A DNA stretch of 38,188 nt from Gryganskiella cystojenkinii (lineage: Eukaryota; Mortierellomycota; Mortierellomycetes; Mortierellales; Mortierellaceae). This document shows, piece after piece, positions 1 through 11,395 of this stretch. The stretch spans positions 1-38,188 of the forward strand of contig JAAAIG010000327.1 of assembly GCA_015852425.1 (NCBI GenBank), in the 5' to 3' direction. A program made the position numbers and the translations under genes. Position 1 is the first letter of the stretch, and every line of letters begins with the position of its first letter. The notes under the pieces are model-generated. The model worked only from the letters and a program-made list of their open reading frames with translations, did not search any database and was not told the DNA's origin.

Positions 1-625
1 ACATGACCGCCTTCGGCAGTCACGTAGCGAGGAGAGAGGGCTGGGTCGAGCCTAAACTGCGGGGCAGGGGAATCAAAGCCCTTAAATTTCATGGAAAGTA
101 GTCACGGTCAGATGATCAATTGAATTGACAAAAAACAACAAGAATCTTTTTCCGATAATTTTTATGAACCCGGGCTCTTTGCCTCACTCAAGCCGCCGTC
201 CCTTGCCTTTGCTTCAATTGACAAAGGTGACAGCTCCTATAAATACTCGAACCTGACGGCAGCCGAGGCAGTTCTTCCGTACTCTGGGCTTTTATTGTCT
301 TGCATCCTTCACTCCTATAGGATTTGATCTTCCCAAAGCCCTCGATCAGGCCGGCATCCGTCAGGGTGTACAGTGCCATCTTCCGCAAGCTGGAGCGCAT
401 GCCTTTTCTTACATGGCATAGTGTTCCTTACCATGTGGAGCACACCCTTTTCATTACATCTTTTTTAACAGCAAAAAAACCCCAAGAACGAATGGCATGA
501 TACATCAGTAGTCCAACGATACAGTTTTTAATGTTTCGGTTCATAACGATCGGAGTGTGTGGTTTGGTATCAAAGACTGAGTGCGTGTTCATGTGATCGA
601 CCATTGAATCATTCGAGTGATATAG
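1..625. other. left-edge region with no recognisable gene
   Basis: I see no protein family here. A 70-codon minus-strand reading frame (188-400) contains a protein-like stretch (MALYTLTDAGLIEGFGKIKS), but I do not recognise it and it has no convincing splice partners. It could be an exon fragment of a gene beyond the left edge or chance. The part next to 626 would be the 3' untranslated and terminator region of the EcsC-like gene on the minus strand. An isolated TATA-like octamer is annotated separately. Confidence 0.4.
238..245 (+). promoter_or_regulatory. orphan TATA-box-like element
   Basis: TATAAATA reads in the plus direction in an otherwise GC-balanced stretch, about 15 bp after a CAATTG-type motif. 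No convincing plus-strand coding region follows before the 3' end of the minus-strand gene at 626. It may belong to a short noncoding transcript or be fortuitous. Confidence 0.25.
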
Positions 626-2401
626 TTACAACTCTTGCTTGATCTCCTCGACCTTGTCCTGCGCCTTGTCTGCGACATTCTTCGCCTCCTCAGCAATCTT
701 TTGACCAGCATCTTCGGCTTTCTTCTTGGCGTCCTCGGCTGTCTCTTCGGCACCAGTCTTGATCTCCTCGGCCTTGGCTCTGATCTCCTCTGCCGCCTTC
801 TTGGCCTCGGCATCAGCCTTCTCTGTTCCTTCGGTTACCCTGTCCTGGATCTTTTGGCCAGCCTCGTTAAACTTGTCCGAGGCAGCATCTGCGGCGTCCT
901 TGACCTTTTCGCCCACCTTCTCGGCCGTGTCACGGATGTTGTCTCTGACATCCGCAGCCTGCTTCTTGCCATCTTGAATAACCTTGTCGGTCGCAATCTT
1001 GGCATCCTCAGTGACCTTCTTGGTCTCATCGGTAACCTTCTTGACGGCATCCTCAGGGACTTTGAGCACCTTTTGGGCTGACTCCTTGGTCTTGTCTGTG
1101 GTCTCTTCAGTTCCTTTCTTGATCTCGTCGACGACAACCTTGACCTTGGCGGGCTTAGTGACATGAGAGGCATCGGGGCAGAAAACATACTTGAGAACAT
1201 CACCAATGTTGTTGGCATTCAGGACATCCGAGGAGAACGCAAAGACGTTGCGAAGAACAGGGATACCAGAAAGCAAGGAAGGACCGCCAGCAGCGCTACC
1301 GCTGGCACCACGAGTGATCAAGACCAGTGCAGCCTGATCAGCAAGTGAATGCAAGACTGCCTCGGGGATGAGATTGCTCACTCCCTTGTTGATCAGGTTG
1401 TTGATATCACGCGCGGTCTGGGCGGCGGGGGACTCTGCATTCTCGGCAGTGAGGGCGAGGTAAGTAATCGTTCGAACAGCAGGATCAGTGAGATCCAAGT
1501 CGGCTAAGCGAGCTACGGACTGGGCCATATTAATCTCGATCGCGAGTTTGCCAATCGCTGTGATGATAGATCCAAGATCTAAGGACTTGGCAGCCGAGTC
1601 TGAAGGGGCAGAGACGAGAGCTCCACCGGCGAGACCATGGGTCAGGGAAGAATAGTAGACAACATTGTCAACTCCTTTCAAATAGGCGGTATCGGTGGTC
1701 TCGCAAACGGCACGTGGGGTGACGATTCCTTGAACCTTCTTGGCGGTATCCGAGGTCGTGATCAGGCCGAGACCCAAGTACTCCCAGGCGGTGTTCAACA
1801 ACGAGGCCGAGGACGAATCCTTCTTGTCCTTTTCCCCGTCCTTCTTTTCTTCAGTAATCTTGTCATCTTTGGTCGTCTTTTTCTTCTCCTCAGTCTTTTT
1901 CTCATCCTCAGTAGCGGTTGAGTCTTCAGACTTGGTGGAGGCACTGTCCTCTTTCTTCAGGGTTTCCTTGCTGGCCGCGGGGAGGTTGATGACGGTATCG
2001 TAAATTGTTTTGAGGACCAAGGCTGCCTGCCTTGTATCGGTCTCGGTCAGCTTGGCGGCTTCGGTCAGGGCGTCAGCACCGTGTTCTTGAATGAGCCTGA
2101 GTCTTGCATTCTCAAGTCGGCTCCAGTCCGCATCCTTGGCGTTAAAGATGTTCATGGAAACAATCTGGATGATGTCGTCGAGCAGGGGTATCTTAAGTCC
2201 CGCAGTGATAGGGCTGTCGTCTTGTGGGGTTGTGAACGATTCAATGCCCTGGGTGTCGATCTCATGGACCAGATGAGGGGCCAGGTTTTGGACCTGGACG
2301 TTGTTGACGAAGTCAGTGAGGGAAAGCGAACCTGCGGCGAGAGCCGAGGAGACCATCAAAGCGGCCAGAGAGAGTTTGAGGAGAACCTTCATCGATGGCA
2401 A
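626..2401 (-). CDS. secreted EcsC-like protein with LEA/apolipoprotein-like amphipathic tail
   Basis: Single-exon gene encoding 591 residues. Residues 1-22 form a signal peptide (hydrophobic core after MKVLLK, likely cleavage after SALA), so the product enters the secretory pathway. A low-complexity Lys/Glu/Asp/Ser linker lies at about 145-200. Residues about 225-430 resemble the EcsC family: helices around ITAIGKLAIEINMAQSVARL and DLTDPAVRTITYLAL, and a terminal IPVLRNVFAFSSDVLNANNI segment that corresponds to the conserved glycine-rich end of EcsC. The last 150 residues are an uninterrupted Lys/Glu/Ala amphipathic helix with about 11-residue periodicity, as in LEA-4 or apolipoprotein repeats. 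EcsC biochemical function is poorly known, so I assign none. The alternative is an unrelated helical secreted protein. ATG 2399-2401 is the first Met; a second follows three codons later. Confidence 0.75.
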   Translation of the reverse strand: MPSMKVLLKLSLAALMVSSALAAGSLSLTDFVNNVQVQNLAPHLVHEIDTQGIESFTTPQDDSPITAGLKIPLLDDIIQIVSMNIFNAKDADWSRLENARLRLIQEHGADALTEAAKLTETDTRQAALVLKTIYDTVINLPAASKETLKKEDSASTKSEDSTATEDEKKTEEKKKTTKDDKITEEKKDGEKDKKDSSSASLLNTAWEYLGLGLITTSDTAKKVQGIVTPRAVCETTDTAYLKGVDNVVYYSSLTHGLAGGALVSAPSDSAAKSLDLGSIITAIGKLAIEINMAQSVARLADLDLTDPAVRTITYLALTAENAESPAAQTARDINNLINKGVSNLIPEAVLHSLADQAALVLITRGASGSAAGGPSLLSGIPVLRNVFAFSSDVLNANNIGDVLKYVFCPDASHVTKPAKVKVVVDEIKKGTEETTDKTKESAQKVLKVPEDAVKKVTDETKKVTEDAKIATDKVIQDGKKQAADVRDNIRDTAEKVGEKVKDAADAASDKFNEAGQKIQDRVTEGTEKADAEAKKAAEEIRAKAEEIKTGAEETAEDAKKKAEDAGQKIAEEAKNVADKAQDKVEEIKQEL

Positions 2402-3385
2402 GGTGTGTAGATTAAAAGATGCAGATGTGGGAAATGGAAGAAGTAAAGTGGGAAGGAAAGGTTGTGGGAAAGTAACAAGATAAAAAGAAGAGAAACGAAA
2501 AGGGCGTAGAGAGGGTGTGAACTAAAAAAGAACAGGCGCATAAAATCCTCATCTTTCGTAAATGGTGCTCATGATGACACTCGTTCCTCTCGGTCAGTTC
2601 TTTTTCTCCTTTCCTTTCCTCGCACACGCCTTTGGGTCTGTTGTCTGTCGCTACTTCCCATTTATCCTTACGCCCCTTTTTTCCTTTACTGTTTGTTGCT
2701 TGCTCGTTCTTTGTTTTTCTTACTATTTGAGCCCCTCACTAAAAGAGTTGATGGACAATTCGAAGAAGCTGATGACCAAGGATCTAAACGTGGGTCTTGT
2801 AAAGCCAGGTATTGTTTCTTCCTTGCCCGAAAAGGTTCTGGTTGCTCTGAAGAGATTTTTTTTTTTTTTGTGGGTGTGTAATCTTTCATTTTGGCATTCT
2901 CAGAGTGAGCCCTCGCACGACAATAATGATGTGATGCTCTTGCTGGCTGTGCGACCACATGCATTCTTCTTTCTGGGCCACTTTTTTTCTTTTTGGTATG
3001 GATCGGGTCTTTTGATGTGATAGTCCTCTGGGTGTCTTTCTCCTCTCCCCCTTTTCCCCTCGCAAACATTCAACAAAACAAGTGTGGTGATGGGTTATTT
3101 GTGAGGGTTGAAAGGGGTGGGAAGTGGGCGGAAAAAAAGAAGCAAGTTGGTCGTCCAGCGAAATGCAACCAGCAGAGACAGTCACAACATCGCCACCATT
3201 ATTTCCTCAACGTGGCATTTCATTTTATTATTGTCACATGGTTCGCATGCCAAGGCTACATCCGCTCACCACCAAAGCATCCATCCTCTTTTCCTTCTCG
3301 TTCCCCATCGCCACTTTCTCGCTCATTCCATTCGACGCGCCATTCGACCGCCACCAAAGTGGTGGAACCGGAACAATCGCCTTCA
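2402..3385. promoter_or_regulatory. divergent intergenic region between EcsC-like and myotubularin genes
   Basis: About 980 bp lie between two start codons facing away from each other, so it should hold both promoters and 5' leaders. It is rich in T and C runs on the plus strand, including a T12 tract near 2860. The long reading frames here are low-complexity and lack family signals. I see no clear TATA box. Confidence 0.5.
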
Positions 3386-6300
3386 ATGTTCAGTCCCTCA
3401 GACAACTCTGCTTCATGGCTCCTCCTTGGCGAGACCATTCAAGCCTCGTTCAGTGGACATGTCGACTTTTTCCCCGTAAACACTCATGGTGACCCACTCT
3501 CCCCTGCTTCTACTTCAGGGACTGTGCCCTCGAGCTCTAGGCCAAGTCCACACAATGCTGACAGTCGAGATTCTCCAGTGTTGATATCGAACAAGGACCT
3601 GGTGACATCATTTTTCGGGGGCGGTGATGGGCGCAGTCACCAAAAGACGACTTCTCCCTCTGGACACTTGGCTTCTTTGTTGACAGCAGCCGGTCGGACC
3701 ATTCATGGAAAAGTTGTCGGCAGCAGCGGTGGTACTCAGGACAGAGATACGTCCTCGAGTCTACCTCGCTATCATCATCAACAACCCCACTCGTTGGTCC
3801 GCCATGGTCGAACTCAAACTCACCCTCATCGCCATCATGAAGAAGGCACGCCAAAAAAACAAGAGCAGAAACATCAACAACACCCCGTACAGGACAAGTC
3901 CACAGCCGAGAAACCACCCCAGTCCTCAACTACACGTCTATCCATCACGGATTTCCGCATGTGTCTCTTACGCTGCTTCGGGAATGGACAATCCACTTGT
4001 CTACATCAAGTTGTCTTGAGCAGCATCGCGTCAATAACCTTACAGGACCATAACCGAATCCTCATCACAACTAAATTCGACACACCGCGGTACGTGATTG
4101 CCCAGCAGGATACAAATCAGGGTCCCCCGATGATTGTCGAGATCCTTTCGATTTTAAAGAGGCTTGTGTTCAACGATGAGGTCTCTACGCGGTTCCCCTT
4201 CACGATGGGTAGAGCGATCCTGAACAGACAGCAGCAGAATCTGAAACAACAGATGGAACAAGGATCTAAGGGCAGCAGCTCCGGCAGTCAAAAGGCGAAG
4301 CGAGCACCGCTCTGGACAGCGGAGGATATTATTTCGCTGGAATCGCCTAATGAGGACGAATGGGAGGATATGATAACATCAGGAAGAACGTCAGCTCAGA
4401 CACACGCTGAATCGAGTTCTAGTATGCTGGGATGGTCAGGAGGATATAGCATTATGGACGAGTTCCGCCGCTTGGACTTTGATGAGTCGCATTGGTACGT
4501 TGAAAACTGGCCTCGGTTGTTCTGCGGCCTGCGACGATGACCATGAACGACTCTCGTGCTAACTTGGCAGCCTTTTGCGACTCCTTTTCGCAGGTGCGTC
4601 GCCAGTGTGAACCTAGGATTTGAGCTCTCGCCGACTTATCCAGAACATTTCATTATGCCCACCAGTTTCTTGACACAAGGATGTACTACCTACAATCGAT
4701 CCGAGCACAGAAAATCGTATCATGGAGTAGCGTCACAAAAGTCCCACACAAGTCAGTATCACCACTCACCGACATCTATCAGTGCAGATGAAAACACTCG
4801 CGCTTGTTTGCAGCAAATGGCCAGTTTCCGATCCAACAGACGCTTCCCTGTGATATGTTGGAAGTCTCCGGATTCGAGCCTTGTCCTGATGAGGAGTTCT
4901 CAGCCCATGGTCGGTTTTCTTGGCGCTAGGTATCAATCTTAGTTCCCAATATGCCTTCAAAAATTATACATGGAGTCGGAAGAGTCATTTTACTAACTTG
5001 TCGATGCTGACTCGCCTTGTATCGCGTAGAGGACCTGAAGACGAGCTCTATATCCGGACAATACTCAGCACTGCAGTGAAACAAGGAGAAGAAGTGGACA
5101 AAAAGACTCATCGGACGAATCCTAAACTGTGCATCTTGGATGCCCGCGCTTTTGCCTCTGCTGTTGCTAATGGCTACGTTGGAGGCGGTAGGGAAAATCC
5201 AGGTATTGGGCGAAACGTCAATCTTGACAGAACGATTCGTGCTCGAAAGAGGAACGCGAGACGCGAAACGAGCATTAGTTAATGTGGATTTTGTTTCTAT
5301 TGTTAGAGCATTATCCGAATGCGACCATTTCATTTTTATCATTGGGCAACATCCATGCAATATCCAACTCTCACCATGCCGTGCTCAAGGTTGTCTCTTC
5401 CCAGGCAGACTCTCCGAACTGGTACAGCGTGATCGAATCTACAGGCTGGCTAAGCCATGTGGCAGACTTGCTAAAGGCGGCATCGGGTCAGGATGGCGTA
5501 GTGGGAAAGATGCTCGACTCCAATGCTTCGGTGTTGGTGGTAAGAGAAGATGTGCATGAAAGAGATAAGGAGCGATTATGCAGTACAGCACTACAGATAT
5601 ACGATATCTGACTTATTGTCTTTCTTCGCTATGTACTAGCACTGCACAGATGGCTGGGATAGGACGACTCAACTGGTTTGCTTGGCCCAGATCCTCATGG
5701 ACCCTTTCTTCAGGACCCTTCACGGACTGCGAGTTTTGATCGAGAAAGAGTGGCTCTCTTGTGGACATCCCTTTCAATCAAGGACGGATCCGGTTCCAAA
5801 CAACCACAGCCTCAACAACCACAATAGCGGCAACAGCAGGAAACCAGACACTTCGGGATTCGATGCTGTCGAGCGATCTCCAGAGAGCTGGAGATCCGCT
5901 GCTGTGGTGCAGTCTAGTCCCAATGGCTCTAAGGAATCAGTTTCATATTCTCGGAAGCAAAGGAAGAACGTCTACCCAGACCCTGAACCGGCAAGAGACC
6001 CTGAACCGTTCCCAGCATTTTCTTATCATATGGGATCGCCCACTCAGGAACGCACAACAGGAGAAGGGTCTATCGACAAAGCCGAGACCGTGCCCGTGAA
6101 GACGAGTCGGCAGGTTCACACAGGATACCCACCCCGCCCAGTGTCGACCCCTGCACCACCGAGATTTCAGCCATTGTCACCACCTCTTCCATCTTCAGGG
6201 ACGTCATCTCCTTCTCAGACCTTAGCATCGACGACGGCAACCACACATACGGTACCTCTATCGCCTTCTCCAGTGTTCTTGCTCTTTCTGACCTGCCTTC

Positions 6301-7442
6301 ACCATATCGTTCAGCAACATCCAAGTCAGTTCGAGTACAATCAGTACCTCCTCATTGTTCTCGCCAGAGCTGGGTCGGGAGGTCTTTCGCCCTTTGGTGA
6401 TTTCCTTTATAACTCTGAACAAGAACGAGCACAGGATCGAGTTCGACAAAAGGCACCCTCTATCTGGAAATGGATCCGGAGACACCGGGGATGGTTTACA
6501 AACCGGGACTATTCGCCTGTCGCCACCAACCAAGAGGACTGGAGGAGGAATGTGTTACTTGTGCAAACTGGAGGGAGGTTCACTTCTTTGTGGTCTGAGT
6601 ACTACTTCAATACCACCATTCCATACTTGTCAGATCCAAGGACGGTCTTGTTCAATTATCCCTTTCTGGCTCCTGACCAACCAGCACACGGATTGGATAC
6701 AGCGGTTCCAATACCGATGACAATTTCAGATCAAGGTCTGAGGAGGATGGAAAAATGGCATTCGAGTTTCTTTGACGAACAACAACGGAAACAGTTTACG
6801 TTTCCAGGAGTATTCAGTGCCAAGGATCCATTGTCGTCTGCATTTGGTGGTATGCCTGGACGAGATTATGTTATGACGGCAACGACAACTTCAGCTGCAG
6901 CTGTCGTGCTCCCGCCGGCTTTGACACAATTGAGCGGCGAGGAGATGCATACCTATTACCTGTTGGTAATGCATCTTAGGTCTCGGCGGCGAGAACAAGT
7001 CAAACGTGTGTTTCTGGGGTGGAAGAGTTGGGCCAAGAGACGCCGGGAGGAACGACCTGCTCGAGAGGCTGGATGGGTGGTTGACACTGGCACGAGCAGC
7101 GGCGTCGAAGATGCCGGGACAGACACCGCGGACGAGGATGCCACGCCTTTTCCACGATCTATCCCTGAACGAACGAACCTCAATCCGCCAGAGCTTGTCC
7201 TTGTCGCCGCTGCCAGAAAAGGGGTCGAGATCGAGATGGCGAGGATTATTGACAGTACTCAGGAGTTCTTCGGGTCGGATAAGCCTCTAGAGTATGAGGA
7301 CATTAGTGAGGATGAAGAGGAAAAAGCGCCACAGAGTGATAAGACAGATATGGTTGTACAGATATCAGAGTTAGAGGATACGTTTGATGATTTTGGGTTC
7401 CCGGTTGGCTCGGAGGATCCCGATGTATATATCGCTGTGTGA
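3386..7442 (+). CDS. myotubularin-family phosphoinositide 3-phosphatase
   Basis: Five exons: 3386-4494, 4594-4929, 5030-5187, 5307-5539 and 5640-7442, 1212 residues in total. Myotubularins remove the 3-phosphate from PI3P and PI(3,5)P2 on endosomal membranes. The N-terminal 245 residues include a PH-GRAM-like region ([22 protein letters not shown]). Family landmarks follow: SPTYP at about 382-386, RFPVICWK at about 454, GNIHAIS, then [13 protein letters not shown]. The active site HCTDGWDRT has Cys614 and Arg620 of the CX5R motif, with Thr replacing the usual Ser, so the enzyme looks catalytically competent. A disordered Ser/Pro/Thr insert (about 655-815) separates [11 protein letters not shown] from the [15 protein letters not shown] segment. 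The tail after about 1050 is acidic. TACTAAC at 4991-4997 is a clear branch site of intron 2. The start is chosen as the first Met before the GRAM region; the upstream frame is open but looks noncoding. Confidence 0.93.
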
Positions 7443-7528
7443 GAGAGATTTTCAGAATTTTCTTTTTAATAATATTTCCGGTCTCATCCAGAGTCAATGT
7501 ATATAACACTATGATACAATTAATAAGT

Positions 7529-10500
7529 CTATTCAGCCGCCCGGCCTCTCGTCTCGATGGGTAAGAAAACCATTAAGATTCCCGAGATTAAGAACGTGAG
7601 TCCAGAAGCATAGAGAGGGAATGAGGTATTGACCGATAGCATAGCACCAACAATTAATGGTGAGACGATACCAGCTCTGTGATTTCATGGAGTAGGAAAG
7701 AAACCCATTAACAAATATTAGTCAATTTTCCATTGCCTTGCCGCGTTGAGAGAGCACGAAAAAAAAGTATATCAGTTAAAGAGGGGACATTGCTTCACTT
7801 ACAAACGAGACATGGCTGCGGCCACACCACAAGCGGTGCCACGGATCTCGGAGGGGAAGACCTCCGGCGTGTATGAATACAAGACTGCATAATTCAGGGT
7901 CGACAACAGACTCAGGATTGCGGACACGACCACGCTTGTCGTATGGCCTGTTAGGAATGCAAATAGCATCACGGAAACCGCTGTTCCTAGAGTCGAGACC
8001 GCCATCGTGTACCGTCTTCCCAAAAACGTCTCGACCATGACCGTCGCCAACACCGATCCTGGTACGCCCGCCAACGAGTAAATGACGATATCCTGATAGA
8101 CTTGTTTCAGAGGTTGGTTCCCGCCTTGTCCGTGCTCCTGCAAGAATTTTGGATAAAAGACATTGAACGCCGTATACGCAAACGCAACCAGGGCCCAAAT
8201 GATCCATATCAAAATTGTACTAAGTCGGTATTTGGGAGCCAACAGAGGTTTCAGTCTCGACATGACGGTTCTGAACTTGTATCGGTAGCGGCGCTGGTAC
8301 CGTTGAAAGACTGAAGGTCGCTGAACATGTATTTCATAAGCGGCGGGATTCGAGAGTTGACGATGGTGATGATGTCGTGAGTTGGGTGTGGGTGTCCTGC
8401 GTATGTTGCCAAACTCCGTGGGCGATATCCCTACCTCGGAAAGGTCCGCATCGCTGGACTCGGACTCTGAACACGATGACTCTCCCGAGTAGATTCCCGT
8501 ATCGGGCTTTTGGAACCGAGTCGTGAGCGCCTCGATATTTTCGTCAAAATTGTCGGATTGTGGTCCCTTGTGATTGATCTTGAAAATCCTACAGAGTACG
8601 ACCGCGGCTTCTTGGTGTCGGTTGTGGTTCAACAGGAACTTTGGCGATTCCTCCAGTCTGAACAGGATCACTCGTCCGACTACCATCGATAGGGTCTAAC
8701 ATATATAGGACTAACGAAGGTTAGAGACCTCCTCTCAGACAGTTATACCCTTTGATTATGAAATATTGAAAGGAGCAGATGAAACTCACCAGACCGCCGA
8801 GAGCCAGAAGCATGTACCGCCATCCCCGTCCTTGACAGCCGCCTTCGACATTGGTCTCGCAGCTGTATGAGGGTAATAAAACATATCCGAGGATCGAGGT
8901 GGCCACGGCGCCAAAGGAGAAAAATATGGAAAGGAACGTCAAAAGATACTGGTTCTTCTTTGGCGTGAACTCCAAGAATAAGGCACCTATGAAGAAAAAA
9001 GGGAGTTTTCGATCAAAAAGTATTAGCGATCCAGCGACAGACCTTATCAATTGACCACCCTGAAAATAAAAGGTATGTGCTCGAAGATTGTTTACCGTCG
9101 ACCTATTTAGAGAAGTTCAACCAAGGTCAGTTGCCAAAAAAAAAAAAAAAAAAAAAAAAGGGAGGGGTCGTCAATTGAGCGCAGCTCGTTGTCGCTTGGT
9201 TGGCTGAGTATCAATCGCAAAAAATTTCAAGCGCAAGTTTGATCCCTATCGCCCTTTTTTTTGCGCAACTTTTTGAGCAGCAGTTGCGAATCCATTGACA
9301 AAGTAAAGGCAAGAAAGCTCACTCACCGGCATGTTTCCGCCAACCTAGAACGGAACAGAGGGAAAGGGTGTAAGAAAGACATTGCAGGTCAGTAAAGGAG
9401 TACTCCACATTGTCTTGATCTCGCTTGTGGTTTCAAGGGTCCCCTCTCCTCCTCATAAAAATGAGAAGTTATACTTACACCAAATCCCAGTCCGAGGATC
9501 AAAAGACAGAGCAACCAGTACGTGTTTGCAAAACTGGCGGCGATCCCGAAAAAGGTCGTGACCATCAATGTGAAACTAAAGGCCTTCTTGCGTCCATATG
9601 CATCCGCGAGCATCCCCCAAAACATAGCGCCGAACATCATCCCGACAAACATGGAACTCGACAGGATCCCGATGTATCTGTCCTTGATCTCGAATTGAGC
9701 TTGTTTTTTTGGGTTTCCAGGGCAAATAAGGCACGAAATTATGGTTGAATTGGATAATGGGTTAGTACAAAGAGAGACAGACTAATGCACAGTGGTCACC
9801 AGGCGGTTTGTCTTCACCCGGTGCACATGTTATTGACGAGCAATGGCGACAGCAAGAAAGCCGCCGTTGTGTTTTTTACCTTGTACCCGTGGGAGAATTA
9901 AGGCGATGCACTGCGGAAATGGGCGACAAGGAAATCGTTTCAGCAGATCAAAGATTCATGCCGAGGAAAGAAGGGGAGATGCAGAGTTGGTGAATATTGA
10001 ATATTGTCGAACGCGTAAAACTTCAATCTTAACACCGACGTTTTTATCTTTCTGGACCCTTAGCAGTGTTGGTGGGACGCGAACAAATCCCCCTTACCTG
10101 CAGCCACATCTGTTTGTGAAAAATGGACAGTAAAAAAGAGTAAACCGAAAACAATCAGAGGCCATGTCAATAACGGTTCCTTGATTACAGATTTATAGGC
10201 TGAGCAATCGCGCGGATAGAACTTACATTGTCAGCGAACCAACCGAGACCGCATAATACCTGTCAAACACAGTGGGGAAATGATAAGTGTCAATATTTTT
10301 TCTTCGATTCTTGGTTCCTGGACAAATGGTGAACGACCAGGAGTGACTCAATACTTGAGGAGGAGGAGGAGCAGAAGAAAAGGAGAACAAGGGTAATACC
10401 AAGAGTTGTTTCTGGAACTTGCCCATGCCAATATCGTCCATGAGATCGTCTAATAAAGACGATTGTGCCAAGAGTTCCTCTGGTGAGAGTGATCGTAAAG

Positions 10501-10594
10501 GCGGTGGTGGTAATGGTTGAGGCGGGCTGGCTGTTCTGACAGGGATTGTCTGGTGTGGTGGACCAGTACGACTGCTGGCTGTAGAAGGAGGCAT
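7529..10594 (-). CDS. SV2/SVOP-like major facilitator superfamily transporter
   Basis: Ten exons in transcription order: 10594-10400, 10259-10227, 10109-10098, 9910-9880, 9699-9479, 9344-9327, 9102-9096, 8986-8790, 8695-7803 and 7676-7529. All junctions keep frame and give 584 residues. Twelve membrane segments are visible. The Pro/Ser-rich N-terminus is cytosolic. Motif A is GMLADAYGRKKA after segment 2, and FRLEESPKFLL follows segment 6. A hydrophilic loop of about 95 residues separates the halves, and SYTPEVFPSEIRG marks the segment 10-11 region. These are hallmarks of the SV2/SVOP branch of sugar-porter-like MFS proteins; the substrate cannot be read from sequence. The 12-nt exon encodes MWLQ, the 18-nt exon VGGNMP and the 7-nt exon VD plus one base of Gly, together restoring the conserved GFGVGGNMPVDGALFLEF stretch. 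The 3' end faces the myotubularin gene 86 bp away. Confidence 0.93.
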
Positions 10595-11395
10595 GGTGAC
10601 GAGTCTATTGGTATTTGAATGTAAGTATGAGTCGGATTACAGCAGCGAGGATGACAGTCAGGCGAGAGAGAAAGGAAGAGAAAGGTGGAAGGTTGCAAAG
10701 AAAAAGAAGTGTTAGAGGGGAGAAGAAGAAAGAAGGTTTTTGCCGCCAAAGTTCTTTTTTTCTGTCGGACTGTCGGAGCGCCTAGTGTGCTCTTTTTCTT
10801 TTTCTTCGCACTGACAGTTACCAATTGTCCTCCTTACGCATTTCATCCTCTCATGCAAAAGCTGGAAACCATGGCAACAAGATTGACATTGGCAATCTAT
10901 TCTTACCTGTATTTCGTTCTCATGGCCAAACACGAGTGGTTATGCTACTTGATATTTTAGCTGTTATGCTATTGATTTTTTGTATGAATTGTTCTCATTC
11001 GTTGCCTAAGTTCAATGGTAGTCAGCAACATGCACTTATCGTTCTTCATACATTCCTTTCTTCCTCCAGACGTTTTCGTACCAGGCTGGTCAGTCTCCCC
11101 TTACCTTTTCAACGCCACAAAATAGGGATGAAAATCTTTTTTGACAAAGGGAAAAGGTCCCTTGAAGAGGAGGCCCACAGCCGAGGCAGGGTCACCGACT
11201 AGTCAATTTGACAGTCACGACACAGATCGTCATAGTTTCAACGCGCTATTGATTGGCTTCTGTTTCCTTCTATGCACCTCTCCATCGATCCTAAAACCCG
11301 GCGGCCAGTCTCCTTTCATCCTTTTCGTTTCTTTTTCTCTTCATCCTCTTCAACCCCACTCCCATCACATATAACCAATTTCCTAAAGAACAGAC
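10595..11395. promoter_or_regulatory. divergent intergenic region, transporter / small secreted protein
   Basis: About 800 bp between two outward-facing start codons. Purine-rich near the transporter start (10660-10740) and CT-rich just before 11396, which is common upstream of starts in this window. The open frames here lack recognisable protein features. Confidence 0.45.

Noticed and set aside
635..1081. A 148-codon Leu-rich plus-strand frame that looks like a membrane protein
   Set aside because: It is the antisense shadow of the Lys/Glu-rich tail of the EcsC-like gene.
2993..3385. N-terminal extension of myotubularin using the upstream open frame
   Set aside because: The frame is open but the composition is low-complexity and promoter-like; the GRAM landmark follows the Met at 3386.
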